Positions 43,231-55,639 of a stretch of DNA of 64,000 nt are shown piece after piece. The DNA is from Plasmopara viticola (taxonomy: Eukaryota; Oomycota; Peronosporomycetes; Peronosporales; Peronosporaceae). Position 1 is the first letter of the stretch, and each line of letters begins with the position of its first letter. The notes under the pieces were generated by a model. The model saw nothing but the letters and a program-made list of their open reading frames with translations. It was not told the DNA's origin and ran no database searches. Position numbers and translations under genes: made by a program. The stretch spans positions 16,718 to 80,717 of the forward strand of contig MBPM02000179.1 in the NCBI GenBank assembly GCA_001695595.3, written 5' to 3'.

Positions 43231-43430
43231 CACGCTTAAGACTAATTTCCTGCTACAGCTTTACTGGTGGCTCTCAGCCGTCTAATGCTACCATCGTAAA
43301 GGCTATCATTTTTCTTACTTCATCTGGCGTTTTGCACATCCTAGAATATTTTAGCCACTAAGGTCTCTCGATTTCTAATGATAATGGGATCTCTTTCAGT
43401 CTGGATCTGCATAATTGCCTATTCCCGTGG
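43231..43430 (-). repeat. LTR-like relic (pair with 32445-32643)
   Basis: See the partner at 32445-32643. Located just beyond the 3' end of the minus-strand gypsy pol relic at 43560-46580, where a 3' LTR would be expected. Confidence 0.55.
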
Positions 43431-43559
43431 ATGGTACTAATGCGTATTAATTTTAAAAATATTCAAATACATTGCCTAAAAGCCATTACCAGTAATCCTG
43501 CCGGTGACGACGGTTACGTCACATGACCTCTTTTCCAAAAAATGTCTATTTTAGAAGAT

Positions 43560-46500
43560 AAGGCTCTTTTTTGGATTTTCAATAGAGGTCGTTGAGTCTG
43601 GGACTCTGTTTTAGATTCTCCACGTACGGTGAACAATAACGGCTTTAACGAATAGTCCCTCGGAGCGATCGGCCAACATGATCTTATTCACCCTTTGCCA
43701 ATGCTTGGGTTCCTTGCAATACGGCTTCAGTAGTATAGTGTGAAGCACTGGGTGCAGCTCCAATCCCTTCGATAAACCCAACTCATAGGAATCTCGCGCA
43801 ACTTTCTTCACGAACGGGATTGGGACAATCTTTCTTGGCTCGAATCCTTCGACTTGACATAACTTTTAAGACGGACATTCAAAGTCTTGCCAACCAAAAG
43901 TACCATGTCGTCAACTTGTAAGTCTTAAATAGGTCTATTCTTGTCATAAAAATAGCTTATGGTAGGCTCATACGGTTCTGTGGGACCTAGGGTGACTTTT
44001 CTAAACGTAGTTGAGACTCTTGTGCTGATTTCTTCAGCTTCGAAATACTGGATTAGATGCCGCATCATCTGGCATACATAAAACTTATCCTAAATCTGCT
44101 TCAAATGGAAATACATTTGAAGTGTACGCGTCGACTAGAGGCATCTCAGCCAAATGCAGAAAGCCATCCCTAACATTCTGTGCTGGATTTGACGTCACCT
44201 TAGAGCTAATCTCCAATAAAAAGGTTGGTTATTTTCGTTTGTCCATCCGTTTGTGGCCTAAAAGCTGACGCCAAATTGTGTTGCGTTCCAGCAGACACGA
44301 TTGCTTACCATGACTTTGATGTGAAGTTGGTGTCTCGATCGGACATATTTATCCTTGGTATGCAATGGTCCTCTTCGTGAAGACCTTCGCGATTTATGCA
44401 GTATCGTGAGTTGTCTTTGTAGCGATGAACACGGCCCTTTTCGTTAATCAATCAGCACCCACCATAGGCGGTAAAGGCACGGTGAAGTTCGTCGAAATGT
44501 CAACCCATCTGGCTCTTATAATATCTAAGGACTGAAGTAATTTTGGCGGTTTAGTCTGCCTGGCCTTGTTGCGCTGACACAATTCGCATTTGTTGACATA
44601 GCGTCGGATGTACTTCGTCATCTTTGACTAGTAGTACTTTTGACGCACGTCTCGCAAAATCCTGGGTGGCCTGCCGATACAGAATCATGGATCTCACGAA
44701 TAACGCAATCTTTTAGCTCTTCGTCGGCTGGAATTTACGGTCGCGAAGTCACATCTTTGCCATTCTGGTGATACAAAATACCATCCTGCAATGAAATGCT
44801 GGCACATCATCTCTTTTTTCAGCTGCTCAATGATGTACTGTAGGTCTATTTCGCGCATACATTGTCTTTGGGCAATTGTAACCTTGTTTGCCCTGATTGT
44901 CGCCACGATCTTGCAGTACTTAGCCGCTTTCAAAAGTGAACCATCGAGCGACCCTGCGATTTATAGTAATTTGCGTCGGGATCATCTTAATACTCTTGTG
45001 ATCTCATTCGACCGAGAATCATCGATCGAGAAGACACACTTGCCATACTTTTAGCGCATGAATTATTGCACGTGGGCTCTTTGCTTACGAACATAATAGC
45101 TTCATTCGGCTGGCTATGTCTTCCGACCAGTAAAGCAATTAGCAGTCTCTCGCTTCCTCCTTTTGGAACCAGTCTTATCGCAAAATTCGAGGAATATATT
45201 CGTGAACTAAATGGTTTCAAATTTTGGAAGGCTTATAGCAGGTGGAAGCGTCAAGCGACGCTTTATATCGGTGATGAAGCAAAGTTGATTGTCCGAAAGC
45301 TCAATCGCCTCTCTAGGACATTTATCTTCATACCGTCGTGGAGTGATTCTGCAAATTGCGCAAAGTCCTTGCAGAACCTTGAGACATATACTGTAATGAA
45401 GCACTTCATTTGCTCCATTGTCTTGGGCACAGGCCATTCTGCGATGATTCAAATCTTGTTGAGAACCGTTCGGACGCCTTTTCGTCCGACAAAGTCTCCC
45501 AGGCTTGGAATCTCATCTACGCAGAACTGTCATTTTGGCAACTTGATGTTAAGTTGCGGTTGTTCACACCGTTCACGTACACGGTCTCGAGCCGCAACGT
45601 GGTCTGCGATATCTTTACTATGTGTGAACACGTAGATATCGTCAAATTAGATTCTCATCACATCCCTCGGGTCTCGAAATACTTTCTGCAAAATAAGCGT
45701 AATCGAGTCTCCGCTTAGCCTCATGGGATTGCCTAGATATTCAATTAGGCCTATTGAGATCATAAAAGCGGCAAATGAGGCATCCGGTTCACGTGATTGA
45801 ACATGATAGTAATACCAAAGCAGGTCAATGCACGAAAACCAATGACTTCCGAACATAGCATCAAATGTGGTTTACTTACGCGGCATCGGTATCGTCGGTA
45901 AGATCATCGTTAAATTTAGCTGATGACAATCGTGCTTAATGCGCTAACCTGCACGCTTCTTGACAAAAAAACGTTGGACCCAGAGAGACAGAATTACTTG
46001 GTCGAATAATGTCAGCTTGAATCATCTCGTTAATTTAGTTTTGGACTTTTTGAGCTGTTCAGAACTCTGGCGCTAATTTTGACAGATACCGGCTTGAAAT
46101 CAAGCTTAAGCAAAATTTCGTGCGCATTTTTTTCCCGTACAAGAGGAATTCGCTTGGAAGCTTTATGCATAATACTGTGTCCGCATACTTGCGTAGCGTA
46201 TCATACGCCGGAACATCCCTTAGTGATTCACATTCTCTTTTTGTAGCGTTCAGCCATTTCAGAAGATAGCTCCGATGCCTTTGTCTTGACGCAACATTTT
46301 CAAACCTTGTGGGAAGTAATTGGCTGCGTCATTCCTTGCCGGTCATGGTGACCTTGTTGCCGATAGTAATAAACAAAACTAGCGGCTCCGATGCATTCGA
46401 GCCTTGCATTGTCCAGCAGTCCATCTGGATGGACGTTGATTATGCGCTTTTTTATCTAATTTTAGCGTGGTACTACGTGTTGATGTGAATTTACATGCGC

Positions 46501-46580
46501 CAGTCCAGTTGATACCTACATTCTATCACGAAGCCATATCATGCCGATGACACCATCCTTACTTTCAGGAACAGGCATGA
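43560..46580 (-). pseudogene. Ty3/gypsy pol relic (protease-RT-RNase H-integrase order)
   Basis: Reading leftward on the minus strand, the recognisable pieces are as follows. Protease end: MPVPESKDGVIGMIWL near 46480-46560. RT: FGSHWFSCIDLLWYYYHVQS, then YLGNPMRLSGDSITLILQKV (45640-45860). Integrase zinc-finger/core: YVNKCELCQRNKARQTKPPK near 44540-44600, then degraded core to 44000. Integrase C-terminal: LELHPVLHTILLKPYCKEPK, then KIMLADRSEGLFVKAVIVHR (43611-43811), as in chromodomain-bearing gypsy elements. Many stops and frameshifts are present. The order is that of Ty3/gypsy (integrase last), not copia. Confidence 0.8.
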
Positions 46581-46684
46581 CTCGAACGTTCCGATCTTAT
46601 AGGAAAACCAGGTATCTGCAAGTTCATGTGCACCGTTCATCGAGGGCGGTGAACAACCTAGGGTCTCCCGGCTTGTATCATTTC

Positions 46685-49600
46685 TATTTTCAAATCTCTC
46701 CTCGATTAATAGTAAACTTTAAGATGGCCTCGATCTGATAATATAAAAGCGAGCAAAGTTATCTCATGCGTGAATAGCTTCGTCGAGTACAAAGTCAAAC
46801 ATACAAAATTAGTCAACCCACTTCATCGCACATCTTGCGCAACGTGCTCTCTAGCACACGATCGACCCCTTACGGGTGAAAACTTGTTTGTGGATGGCAT
46901 CGGCTATAATCATCAGAAAAAAATTGTCATTACTTGGAACAGCGTTTGCAAACTGTATCAACACTGCGCGTGTTCAAGAGACCATAAAACGTAAATAACA
47001 TATCTATAAACAGCCTCGTCGTCACTCCCATACTTACACTGCTTCGCAGTGGCTTAAAGTGCAGGCGGCATATGAAAACCACATTAAAGTTCGGCAAGCC
47101 AAGGGCAAAGTCGAAATTTATGAGCTGCTAAGTGTCTGCAAGTGATGGCAGTCTCCTTGGATGAAACATGCGAGCCACGGGCTTGACTCCCTGGCAGATC
47201 TTAGAGGCACTCCATACTTGGCCACTTATTACTACATGCAAGGCCACATTCATATTGTGGTTAGCAAAAAAAGGATTATTCTCCAACAAAAGCGACGGAT
47301 AGTCAAAGAATTTTATGCTGCTGGAAGTAAAAGGTACTTCATCTCTTTGTCGTTAAAAGCGACAGCTAATATTGCATCGACCCTTTTCGATCACAGTGAA
47401 GCAGATTGTCCAGCAACTTATATAGATGCAACCGCTATCGTTGTCGAAGAACAAACCTCTCGACATTGGCTCCTTCGCCTGTTATAAAGAAACGTACAAA
47501 GGGCTTTGCATTGAAATGTATGACAACCCTTTTGTCAGCCATGTTGATATGCGACCTAATAATATGGCCTTGCGAGAAAGCGCGTCGGGAATTATAGTGA
47601 GCTTGCATGACTTGTACGTTATGCAAAATGATTCATACGATAATCAACATGAAATTTCTAGGACAAGAGGGACGTTCTATCGCCACACGACCTGACAAAG
47701 CCAGAAAGGCTTTAAAACGTGTGAATAATTTAAATTTTACCAATGCTTTCTTTATGGCAAGTGACTTTTCACCATGAGCGACTAAGATTCGTTCGGCACA
47801 CCTAAGCTACCTCGCCGTAAATGAGATGACTCGCTTGCAAGCGCCATCGTCTGGTTCAGCAGCGCAGTATCGGTCACATACACAATCAATGCTAAACGGC
47901 TTTGTCTTGTTTGTCACAAACACAATCAATGCTAAACGGCTTTGTCTTGTTTGGCAAAGCCGTAACAGAGGTCTATGCAAGACTGTTTTGAATGAAATGG
48001 AAAGTATATTGCTTTTGGACCTCTCAATGCATAAAGCTGACGTACTACCCGTCGTAAGAGGTATATCTGACTCCATAAAATGGATCAGATGGTACGAAAT
48101 CAAACAAGGAAATCTGCTCGACACGCTCTAGAAGGAAAGATTAGGCCTAATGCAGTTGCCACATACATTGGTGCTGGTATCAAAGGCCTCTAAGGCACAA
48201 TTTTCGATGCCTCCGAGAAACACTGGTGGCTCTTGTCAAACTTGTCGAACAATCTGCTTATCTAATTTTTATAAACGGACAATCTGTAGCGATATTACTT
48301 AAGCAAAGGAACTTTACGAGGTTATCCTGTTGGACGCAGCCGACGAAGCCTCGAGCGACCCCTACTACAAATGGCAGATGCTGCCCATGACCCGTAGTGA
48401 CTCAAGACATGTTATTAAGCGACGTGTCTTTTCTTGGTCTGGTTGCTTGTGCAGATGCCGCTGCACTGTCAGCTTATCGTACGCTCAGTTCGTAAAGTCA
48501 GAAAGTTGATGACGAGTGCAAAGCTGAACTTTGTCATTTTTTGTGAAAGGGCTTCAATGGCTGACACTACTGTCACGATAGAAAAGATGGCCTGGTGACA
48601 CAGTACTTTGTTCTCTCTTTGGTGGGATTTTGACATGGGATCACCGAATATCTGATCAACGTATTCCTTCAAAATAAGGTATAACAAGTTCAAAAGATTA
48701 TCCACTATATGTAAGTCCAGGCGCACCATACATTGAGCTTGATGGCAAGCTGCTTTTGTACAGAATTGAAAATCTCAACATTACGCTTATTAGAGGCATT
48801 CTTGTCAAATAAGGAGGATATATATATTCTTGTATAGATTCCTTTTCTTGGAAATACCGCCTTTCAAATCTCATTCGCTTTAAAGCTTCTTAACTTCAAG
48901 CAAGAGCTCGGTAGCTTTAAGTGTCTTGAGATTTAGTATTTCTACCATCGCAGGGCTCTCGAGTGAAGTGTATCCATTTGATAGACTGACGTGTCGACTT
49001 CTTACTGTCGAGCCCGAGGATCAATTCTGCTCAAAACTTTCACTTCCATCAAGCAGAGCTATGCTACCCGCTCTCAGTGGCCATACGTTTCTCACCTAGG
49101 AACCTGTGCTATCGCTGCTTATGAGGACCTATGCTACGCTAACGGAACTTAGTTATACCCATGTATGGGTATATTGTATTTCGCTCTTATGCTATCAATA
49201 GCGCCTTTAGCTACAGGTTCTGCCAGTGAAACGCGATTACCTGCTAAGGAAGAATTTATTGACGGTATTACAGGTGCAACATTTATCTGCTAAAAAGACA
49301 AATGGCAAGTATCGCAATGGGCCCCCTTGTAATGAGCTAAATGTGGCCAATGTCCTGGCACAGATGCAAACTTCCAAAAAGATTCTGGAGTGAATTTGCA
49401 TGACGCAACGTGTAATATGCAGTGCACTCGACATAGTCGACGGATACTATCAGCTTGTCGTGCGAAAGAGTGACATACCACTGTCCACAGTAAGCTGACA
49501 AGTTTTTTGCTGCACAAGTGCCCCTAGAGCTCTCAAATTATTTGAACGCTTGATCATCCGTCATCGCAAAAGTACAGACCCCACAAGGCCTATGGCCTGA

Positions 49601-50370
49601 TATTTAACAATGTCGTTTATCTTATAGTCGTGTAAAGAGCGGAAAGACGGACGGTCATTTATGACAGTTTTAAGCTTATATAAATAAAAGCATCTTCGGT
49701 GCAAAAATTTTCGATTTAAGTCAGGGTGTGGATTTACAGCACCGATAAAGGTCATTTCTATTTCTCATTTGAAAAATTTTCGATGCTAAATCTTTCGTTA
49801 GGCTTACGATACACCGCTTGGTTGTTTTCTGTGTCGAGAGGAGATATACGGCTTGATAGGCGGCTTACGTGGGTCTGCACATGCAAAGATTGTTAGCGTC
49901 ATAAGCTCTCCCGAATGTGACCTCACCATTGGCAAGTTCGCCAAATTCTGTATGCTAATGTCATCTCACTAGCGTGAATTTTATGCTTGATATTTGTAGA
50001 GCTTGACCAAAAATTCTGATTTGGTGTCTTTCTTGACTAATTTGGCACTATGACTTTCGAAGTGGCTGTGCTGGAAGCGGCAGGTAGTTCCAAGATTGCA
50101 AATCTGATCATTGATAATGTCTTTTGACAATTTTGACTCCCAAAGCGAATTGTCTCGGGTTGATGCTTTAGCTAAGTGGGCTCTAAAATATTCCAAGATT
50201 TTTCTCAGAAGACTAGACATGTCCACAGCGGCACCATCAGCACACAAATGACTATACGAGCGAGTTAATAGCAACATCTAGTAAAATTATGCGGTCCCAG
50301 TTTGAACAAGGATACTTGACTAGAATGATACGACTCGTTGGGGCAATAAAAATACTGCTTATGACTCAAG
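46685..50370 (-). repeat. Right arm of ~4-kb inverted composite repeat
   Basis: Reverse-complement partner of 34650-38640. The inner end adjoins the gypsy pol relic and the outer end is near 50370, where similarity stops. The spacer between arms is about 8 kb and contains expansin-like gene 2. Confidence 0.8.
49399..49620 (+). pseudogene. Ty3/gypsy reverse transcriptase fragment (right arm)
   Basis: The frame RVICSALDIVDGYYQLVVRK then SDIPLSTVS, on the plus strand, is the inverted counterpart of 35408-35608. A stop follows directly. The preceding frame has AKKTNGKYRNG, the usual K.NG..R block upstream of RT motif A. Confidence 0.7.
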
Positions 50371-53300
50371 GGTGCATAATAATTTCCGTGAAAGGCTTGC
50401 TAAGTCTCTCGCTCCATCAGCGCCTCCATATCTTGGCTCTTGAGAAGGATAGTTAAAAGGCTTGCTGAGATCAGCTCCCTCGCAATGCGTAAGACCCTTC
50501 AACACTTTGTGGCTAAAAGACTTAGTATGTTAATATACAGTGGTATCGTTCCTCTATGAATTCTTGAAGTTTTGAGGGGCCCACATTGGCAACACTGTTC
50601 TGATGATGTAGATGCTTTTGATCATGGTGATCAGCGTCTTGCTTTGACCACGTTGTTGCCTCAAAAGTTTGATGCGCTGACTTGACGAGCCTATTTTCGC
50701 GAGCTCCCTGATAGCCGTAGAGGAAGGAAAGCATGATGTTAAAGACCATAATTCAGGAATTGCTAGTATATCGCCAATTAGCAATGAGTTCTTAGCCAAA
50801 AAAAACAAAGTAATTATTCCACTCGTACTTGTTTTCGCTGTTGTACAATCATGAAAAAAATTGTTCGACCATTTAGATTCAATGTTTTGAAAGCCTTCTA
50901 TTGCTTTTAATCGTTTTTTCAGTTGGCTTTAAATTTTCGCTTTTCTAAGCCACCAAACATTCCGCAATTTGCAAAATAACCTTCAGCAAATTTACAATCT
51001 TCGCTCCCAAAGCTTTGTGTCATAACTAAGCCATAGTTACCCATGAGACCTGACGTTGTCTTTAAGGGAACCCAGCTGAATGTTATGCATAAACTCGTGA
51101 TCCGTCGTGAAAGGGAGACTCGCGATATTTAATTGTTTTGGCTGCACCTGCTTTTTCGAGGTATAAACTTCGGCTCATAAGGCTGAGAGGCTCGATCAGA
51201 TATCAAACACGGAGCTCATATAGTGGACAATGAGCACACTAATCGCTCTCGAATATGCGACCGATGCACAAGCTTGTAAGTGTGTCCCTCAAGGCAAATG
51301 CGCAAAGTGCAAAATACTCTCCAAAATTTGCTTTAAGCGACTCTATCAGATAATACTAGCAATAGGCTCACGGACAGTACCCGTACTACGCGTTCACTCT
51401 CTGCTGCCGATGCTGACGGATTGTCAACGACAACAATGCAAAGGCGTGTCTACTTTATGCATAAGTTGACCGATGCACACAGCACGAGTTTGACGCATGA
51501 GCAATCGAGTTGTCGTACGTCGGTAAAGTGTGCTTACTCCTTTATGCCGCGTGGTACTCAGAAGCCATCTTATCTTAAAACTTCATTCTGTATAATACCC
51601 GGACGACGCAGAATATGCGAATGGCAAAGAATTCATTTTATCTGAGGTCACTGGTCACCGCACTCTACTTCTTATCTGCAGGCATTTTTAATGTTGCAAA
51701 CATCACATGGTGTTGCCTATGGGACAGATAGCTTCGCAATTAAGGTCATTGTTGCACTATCCAATAAAAATTGAAGGGTCCAAAGTCCTGATTAAGCTCG
51801 TTTTGAAAGAGATAATTGAGCCTAGTATGTGTTATTAAGGGGTAATTTCATATTGTGCGACATAGTGATGTTTCGAAATTATATAGGAAGTCAGAACTTA
51901 GTATTGAAGAGCTGATAAACGGTATATGGTCTTAGAATCGCTTTTTAATGCATATGGTAAAGAAGCAATATGTAAGATTGAAGTAAAGAAGATTAATATT
52001 GACTGATAGATACTCAGTCATTTTGAATTGCAAAGATTATAGTAGGCCATATATGCAAAGACCGAAATCATCTCTTGCTATTGAACATATACATGTCTGC
52101 GACTCGTATTGCTTCAAATGATAGAACGAAAGGAAGAAGCCCAAGGTCGCGCTTTTCAGCAGCAGACCCGCTGCACTTTATTAAGAATATTTTGTTTGAA
52201 ATTTTACTGGTCATTGTGTCAAGGGGGACATTAAGCTGCAAACCCAAAGACCTAAAGCTTCCAACTTTCTAGCTGCGCTGAAAGCTGGATATAAGTCATA
52301 GACGGTGCTATCAACGATGGAGACAGTCTTTAGAATATCAGAACAAAAGTCATCATACAGATTGTGTACACTACGCCTGGTCTCAAAGTCTGTGAAAGAA
52401 AACGAGTTGAAACTCGCGTCAGACACAAAGTAGGCAGTGACTATTTTTTTGTGGCAATGTGAATAAGTTGATGTCCTTTGCTGTCGAAATGGCAACGAAA
52501 GACATGGTGAAGAATCGAGATACTGGACTCATCACGACTTTTTTTGCTCAAAAACCCGAATGGAATGTGAGCACTAGCTCATGTCTGGTTTTAGTTTATT
52601 TTGCCTAAAACCCCATCCAAAGATGATAGTGTTGCTCAACAAATATTTTAATAGTGCTTCAGATTTGGAAGATCGCTTAAATCTAATAGAGCATCTCGGG
52701 TTCACTTTTACCGATATTAATCCGTCAAGCTAAAAATCATGAAATTGGCTAGTGAAAAAGCATCGAAGCCCCAATGACGTCAATTTATCACCACACAACG
52801 GTTTGACGGGTCGCCTAAGCGGACATTGATGGTAATTTCGTCTTTAGCCAGTTTTAGACGAAAGTCAGTCGGTATTGAAAAAAATGTCATTAGAGTTTCA
52901 AACTCCAGAGGATAATGTTAGCACTGTACAATATGCCTTCGTGGCAAGAATAAGAACTTCAGAGAGTCAAGGCATCCGCGCTCATTTCTGCAAGGTGAAG
53001 TATCCTCAACTGACCCTAAGCGGCGATCCTGAAGTGGTTATTTGACAGTTGTTACAGTCAGCCAATACATTACAAAGTACGGTGCTGTCTACGTGAGTTT
53101 TGCAAAGCCTCTGTCCGTTTTTTAAAGAGATATTGATTCTTGCTGGAAGCAAGACCATATGCTTTCGATAGCATTAAAAAGCTTCAGGCTTACTCTGACT
53201 TTGACGGATGGTTCACAGCCATATAGAGCTTCTTGCGACGCTTAGAGCTAAGCATTTAGCTGCTCATAATTATGCATTGGCGAGAACGATAAAATTGTTT

Positions 53301-53778
53301 GGTTCCATTTGGCCCTTATTCATATAAACGAATATGGCCTACTACTTGCCATAAAGTTTGGGCTGAGTCAGTCCCTTTCGATCTACTTTGATTTGAAGCT
53401 TTTGTGGACAACCCATTATTGTAAATGGCGATAGTTGCGGCCGAAATATCCTAAAGTCGCTAAGTATTGGTTCTTCGAATCTAGAAATCAAAGCGCAAAT
53501 GCTTACACGCTATCGCGCAAAACATGGTTTGCATTGTCAAACCAGTCAAGCCAAAAGATCTTTAGACGAACACGTTTGTGCGGCGTAGACAATTCATAAT
53601 TGTATTGCTCGCTATAGAAGGATGGGGCTTACCATTTATTTATTTCACATGATAAAGTAAAAGCTGAAAATTATTTACTATTTCGATCTGCCATGCTTGA
53701 AATCGACAGAAAGTAGTAGTATACTAAATTACAATTTTGGGTACTTCCGAACCATACCCATAAAAAAAACTCCGAATA
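50371..53778. other. AT-rich, no gene identified
   Basis: Short ORFs only. Frames at 51230-51469 and 51421-51645 (plus) carry no motif that I could tie to a retroelement domain. It is probably old repeats. Confidence 0.35.
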
Positions 53779-54009
53779 ATGCTCGCTCGCATTGCCAGCC
53801 ACGCGCGCGCCTACTCCGGCCTCGTCAACAGGGAGAGCCACGTCGTTGCCAACCAACATCTATTCACCACGGTCAAACGCCCCACCTACATCAAGCGCGA
53901 TTCGGACCGCCTCCTATTCACGGGCATGCTTCTTGGATTAGGCTTTGGCTTTGTTCAAAGTTTCCGGGGTGAGCTCAGCATGGCCACTGGTACTAACAAG
54001 AAGGAGTAA
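53779..54009 (+). CDS. Small mitochondrial-type single-pass membrane protein (COX7-like?)
   Basis: 76 residues: a basic, Arg-containing N-terminus (MLARIASHARAYSGLVNRES) that looks like a mitochondrial presequence, then a soluble middle (QHLFTTVKRPTYIKRDSDRL). A single hydrophobic helix follows (LLFTGMLLGLGFGFVQSFRG), then a short polar end. Size and layout resemble cytochrome c oxidase subunit VIIa or a similar small respiratory-chain subunit of the inner membrane. The GC content and codon use are clearly higher than in the flanking AT-rich DNA, which supports a real, conserved gene. The exact family is inference; another small inner-membrane subunit is equally possible. Confidence 0.65.
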   Translation: MLARIASHARAYSGLVNRESHVVANQHLFTTVKRPTYIKRDSDRLLFTGMLLGLGFGFVQSFRGELSMATGTNKKE

Positions 54010-54870
54010 GCCGGTAGCTCAGGATGGACTGAAGATATGGACGTGAAATGCACCTTCAGGCGCACTAATACCATTTTAAGGCGAAAGGTAGCTGACGAGT
54101 TAAGGGCTTGTCGCCTCTTTGCATTGAGTAATGTCACGTTCAAAATTTGTCTACATGTTTCGTATACTTCACAGAGGCTATGCATGTCCACTCTTGTATT
54201 AATCTTCCTTCCGCACCATGGAGCCGTATTAACTAATATTGTACAAGTCATATTTACGTCCTTGGGGCTTCGAATAGGGTAAGAGTACATGTAATAGAAG
54301 TACGACCTTATCCATCTTTAGTAATCAGCAACAATCAGCATAATAAAAAGCTTTTAACAAACATCTGCTTGCTGGCTTGAGAGATCAAGTCTTTCAAGTG
54401 CACACTCATCACCAATCATTCCGTAAATGCGTCGTATTCTTCTCCAGATCAAAAAGCAGTGACATTGTTGAAAGATCGATGAGCCTAACCAGTGTCAATT
54501 CCTGCACTTGGGATGCCGCTAAACGCTGCTCTCGACCACCAATATGACACCGACAGAGTGTGCTACGATGCCCATTGAAATGTGCGTGAGACTGGACGAG
54601 AATCGAACCGAAATTCCGTCTCCACTAAAACCATAGACTGCAGCACCAGCAAAGAGGATAAACTCTTTCTCTCCAGTAAAGACACATACCGCAATGTGAA
54701 TAATGCGGCGCAACATGGACTGCAGACTGGATTTCTGACTTTAATAGTACAGACACCATCTTGACACTCGCGTACTGCATCAAGCTTGATGGCTGTATTT
54801 GATTTGCGCGATGTGGACGACCCGATTGGCAAACCTCGGTCCTGACTGATCAGTGAATAGATCGGGAAAG
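54010..54870. other. Spacer, no gene
   Basis: Contains the 3' flanks of the two convergent neighbours. A minus-strand frame at 54563-54874 shows no motif. Confidence 0.35.
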
Positions 54871-55371
54871 TCATTCCTGTATCGCGCCCATTTTCCTCTC
54901 GTCGTCATTCTCGTTCTCACTGTCCGCATTCCTGCGACCGTTTGCTAGAAGTGGTTGAGGTCTCACCACGTTGGTATTGTCAACACTCGAATGGCGTCGA
55001 CCTGAGCTCGTCACGGCAGTCAAGGGATGTTGAGGGTCCTCAAACTCGATCGAGTATACTGGGACCTGCAAAACCGGGAGCACGACCCGTGGTGCATTGC
55101 CTGCATCAGCTCCTGCTTGCCCTGTTGCCTCCTCCTTGTCGTCATTCCACAACACCATCGTCTGGTTGTCTATCAAGTTAGCGCGATGAGTCTTCCAGCC
55201 CACGAGTGGAAGTTGGAGACCACTCGCAGGCATCAAACTGCACACCCTCTCTAGCGCTGGACGACGATTACGTAAACAATGCACGCACCCCATGTACACA
55301 ACCACCGAGAGGAGTAGTAGCAACGCGACAACGACGACCGTGTCGAGCACCGAGACGTCCATTACGATCAT
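54871..55371 (-). CDS. Single-pass membrane protein with acidic cytoplasmic tail; possible upstream exon
   Basis: From the ATG at 55369-55371 (MIVMDVSVLDTVVVVALLLL) the product has 166 residues. It has an N-terminal transmembrane helix, a basic stop-transfer (CLRNRRPALERV) and a polar tail ending NENDDERKMGAIQE. The frame stays open upstream to about 55614 without an ATG, encoding Cys-containing sequence (SVRCQNGCGWRVAPTFG). A good 3' splice site (TTTTTCCCGCAG) ends at about 55563. The gene may therefore have an upstream exon bearing a signal peptide, although no convincing one was seen in the adjacent 150 bp. No family is recognised. Confidence 0.5.
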   Translation of the reverse strand: MIVMDVSVLDTVVVVALLLLLSVVVYMGCVHCLRNRRPALERVCSLMPASGLQLPLVGWKTHRANLIDNQTMVLWNDDKEEATGQAGADAGNAPRVVLPVLQVPVYSIEFEDPQHPLTAVTSSGRRHSSVDNTNVVRPQPLLANGRRNADSENENDDERKMGAIQE

Positions 55372-55639
55372 GAAAGCGAAACCTTGGCCGAACGTCGGGG
55401 CGACTCGCCAGCCGCAACCGTTTTGACACCGGACAGACGTGGGATGGTACGTGAGGGTCGAGAGGGCCAGTACGCCCCACACTTTGCTGCTTTCGAAGGC
55501 TTTGACCGGTGAAGCGCGGGACGCCTCTGGGACCCTACCTCCTTTAGCCACAGACAGCGTCGCTGCGGGAAAAAGGCTCAATGACTCAAAAAAAGTCGGC
55601 GCTGAGTTGCGCAATCTCGCTTAAATTATGGCGCAGTCG

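Noticed and set aside
51230..51645. Copia-type integrase fragment
   Set aside because: Some His/Cys residues looked suggestive, but no GKGY, DD35E or zinc-binding spacing could be confirmed.
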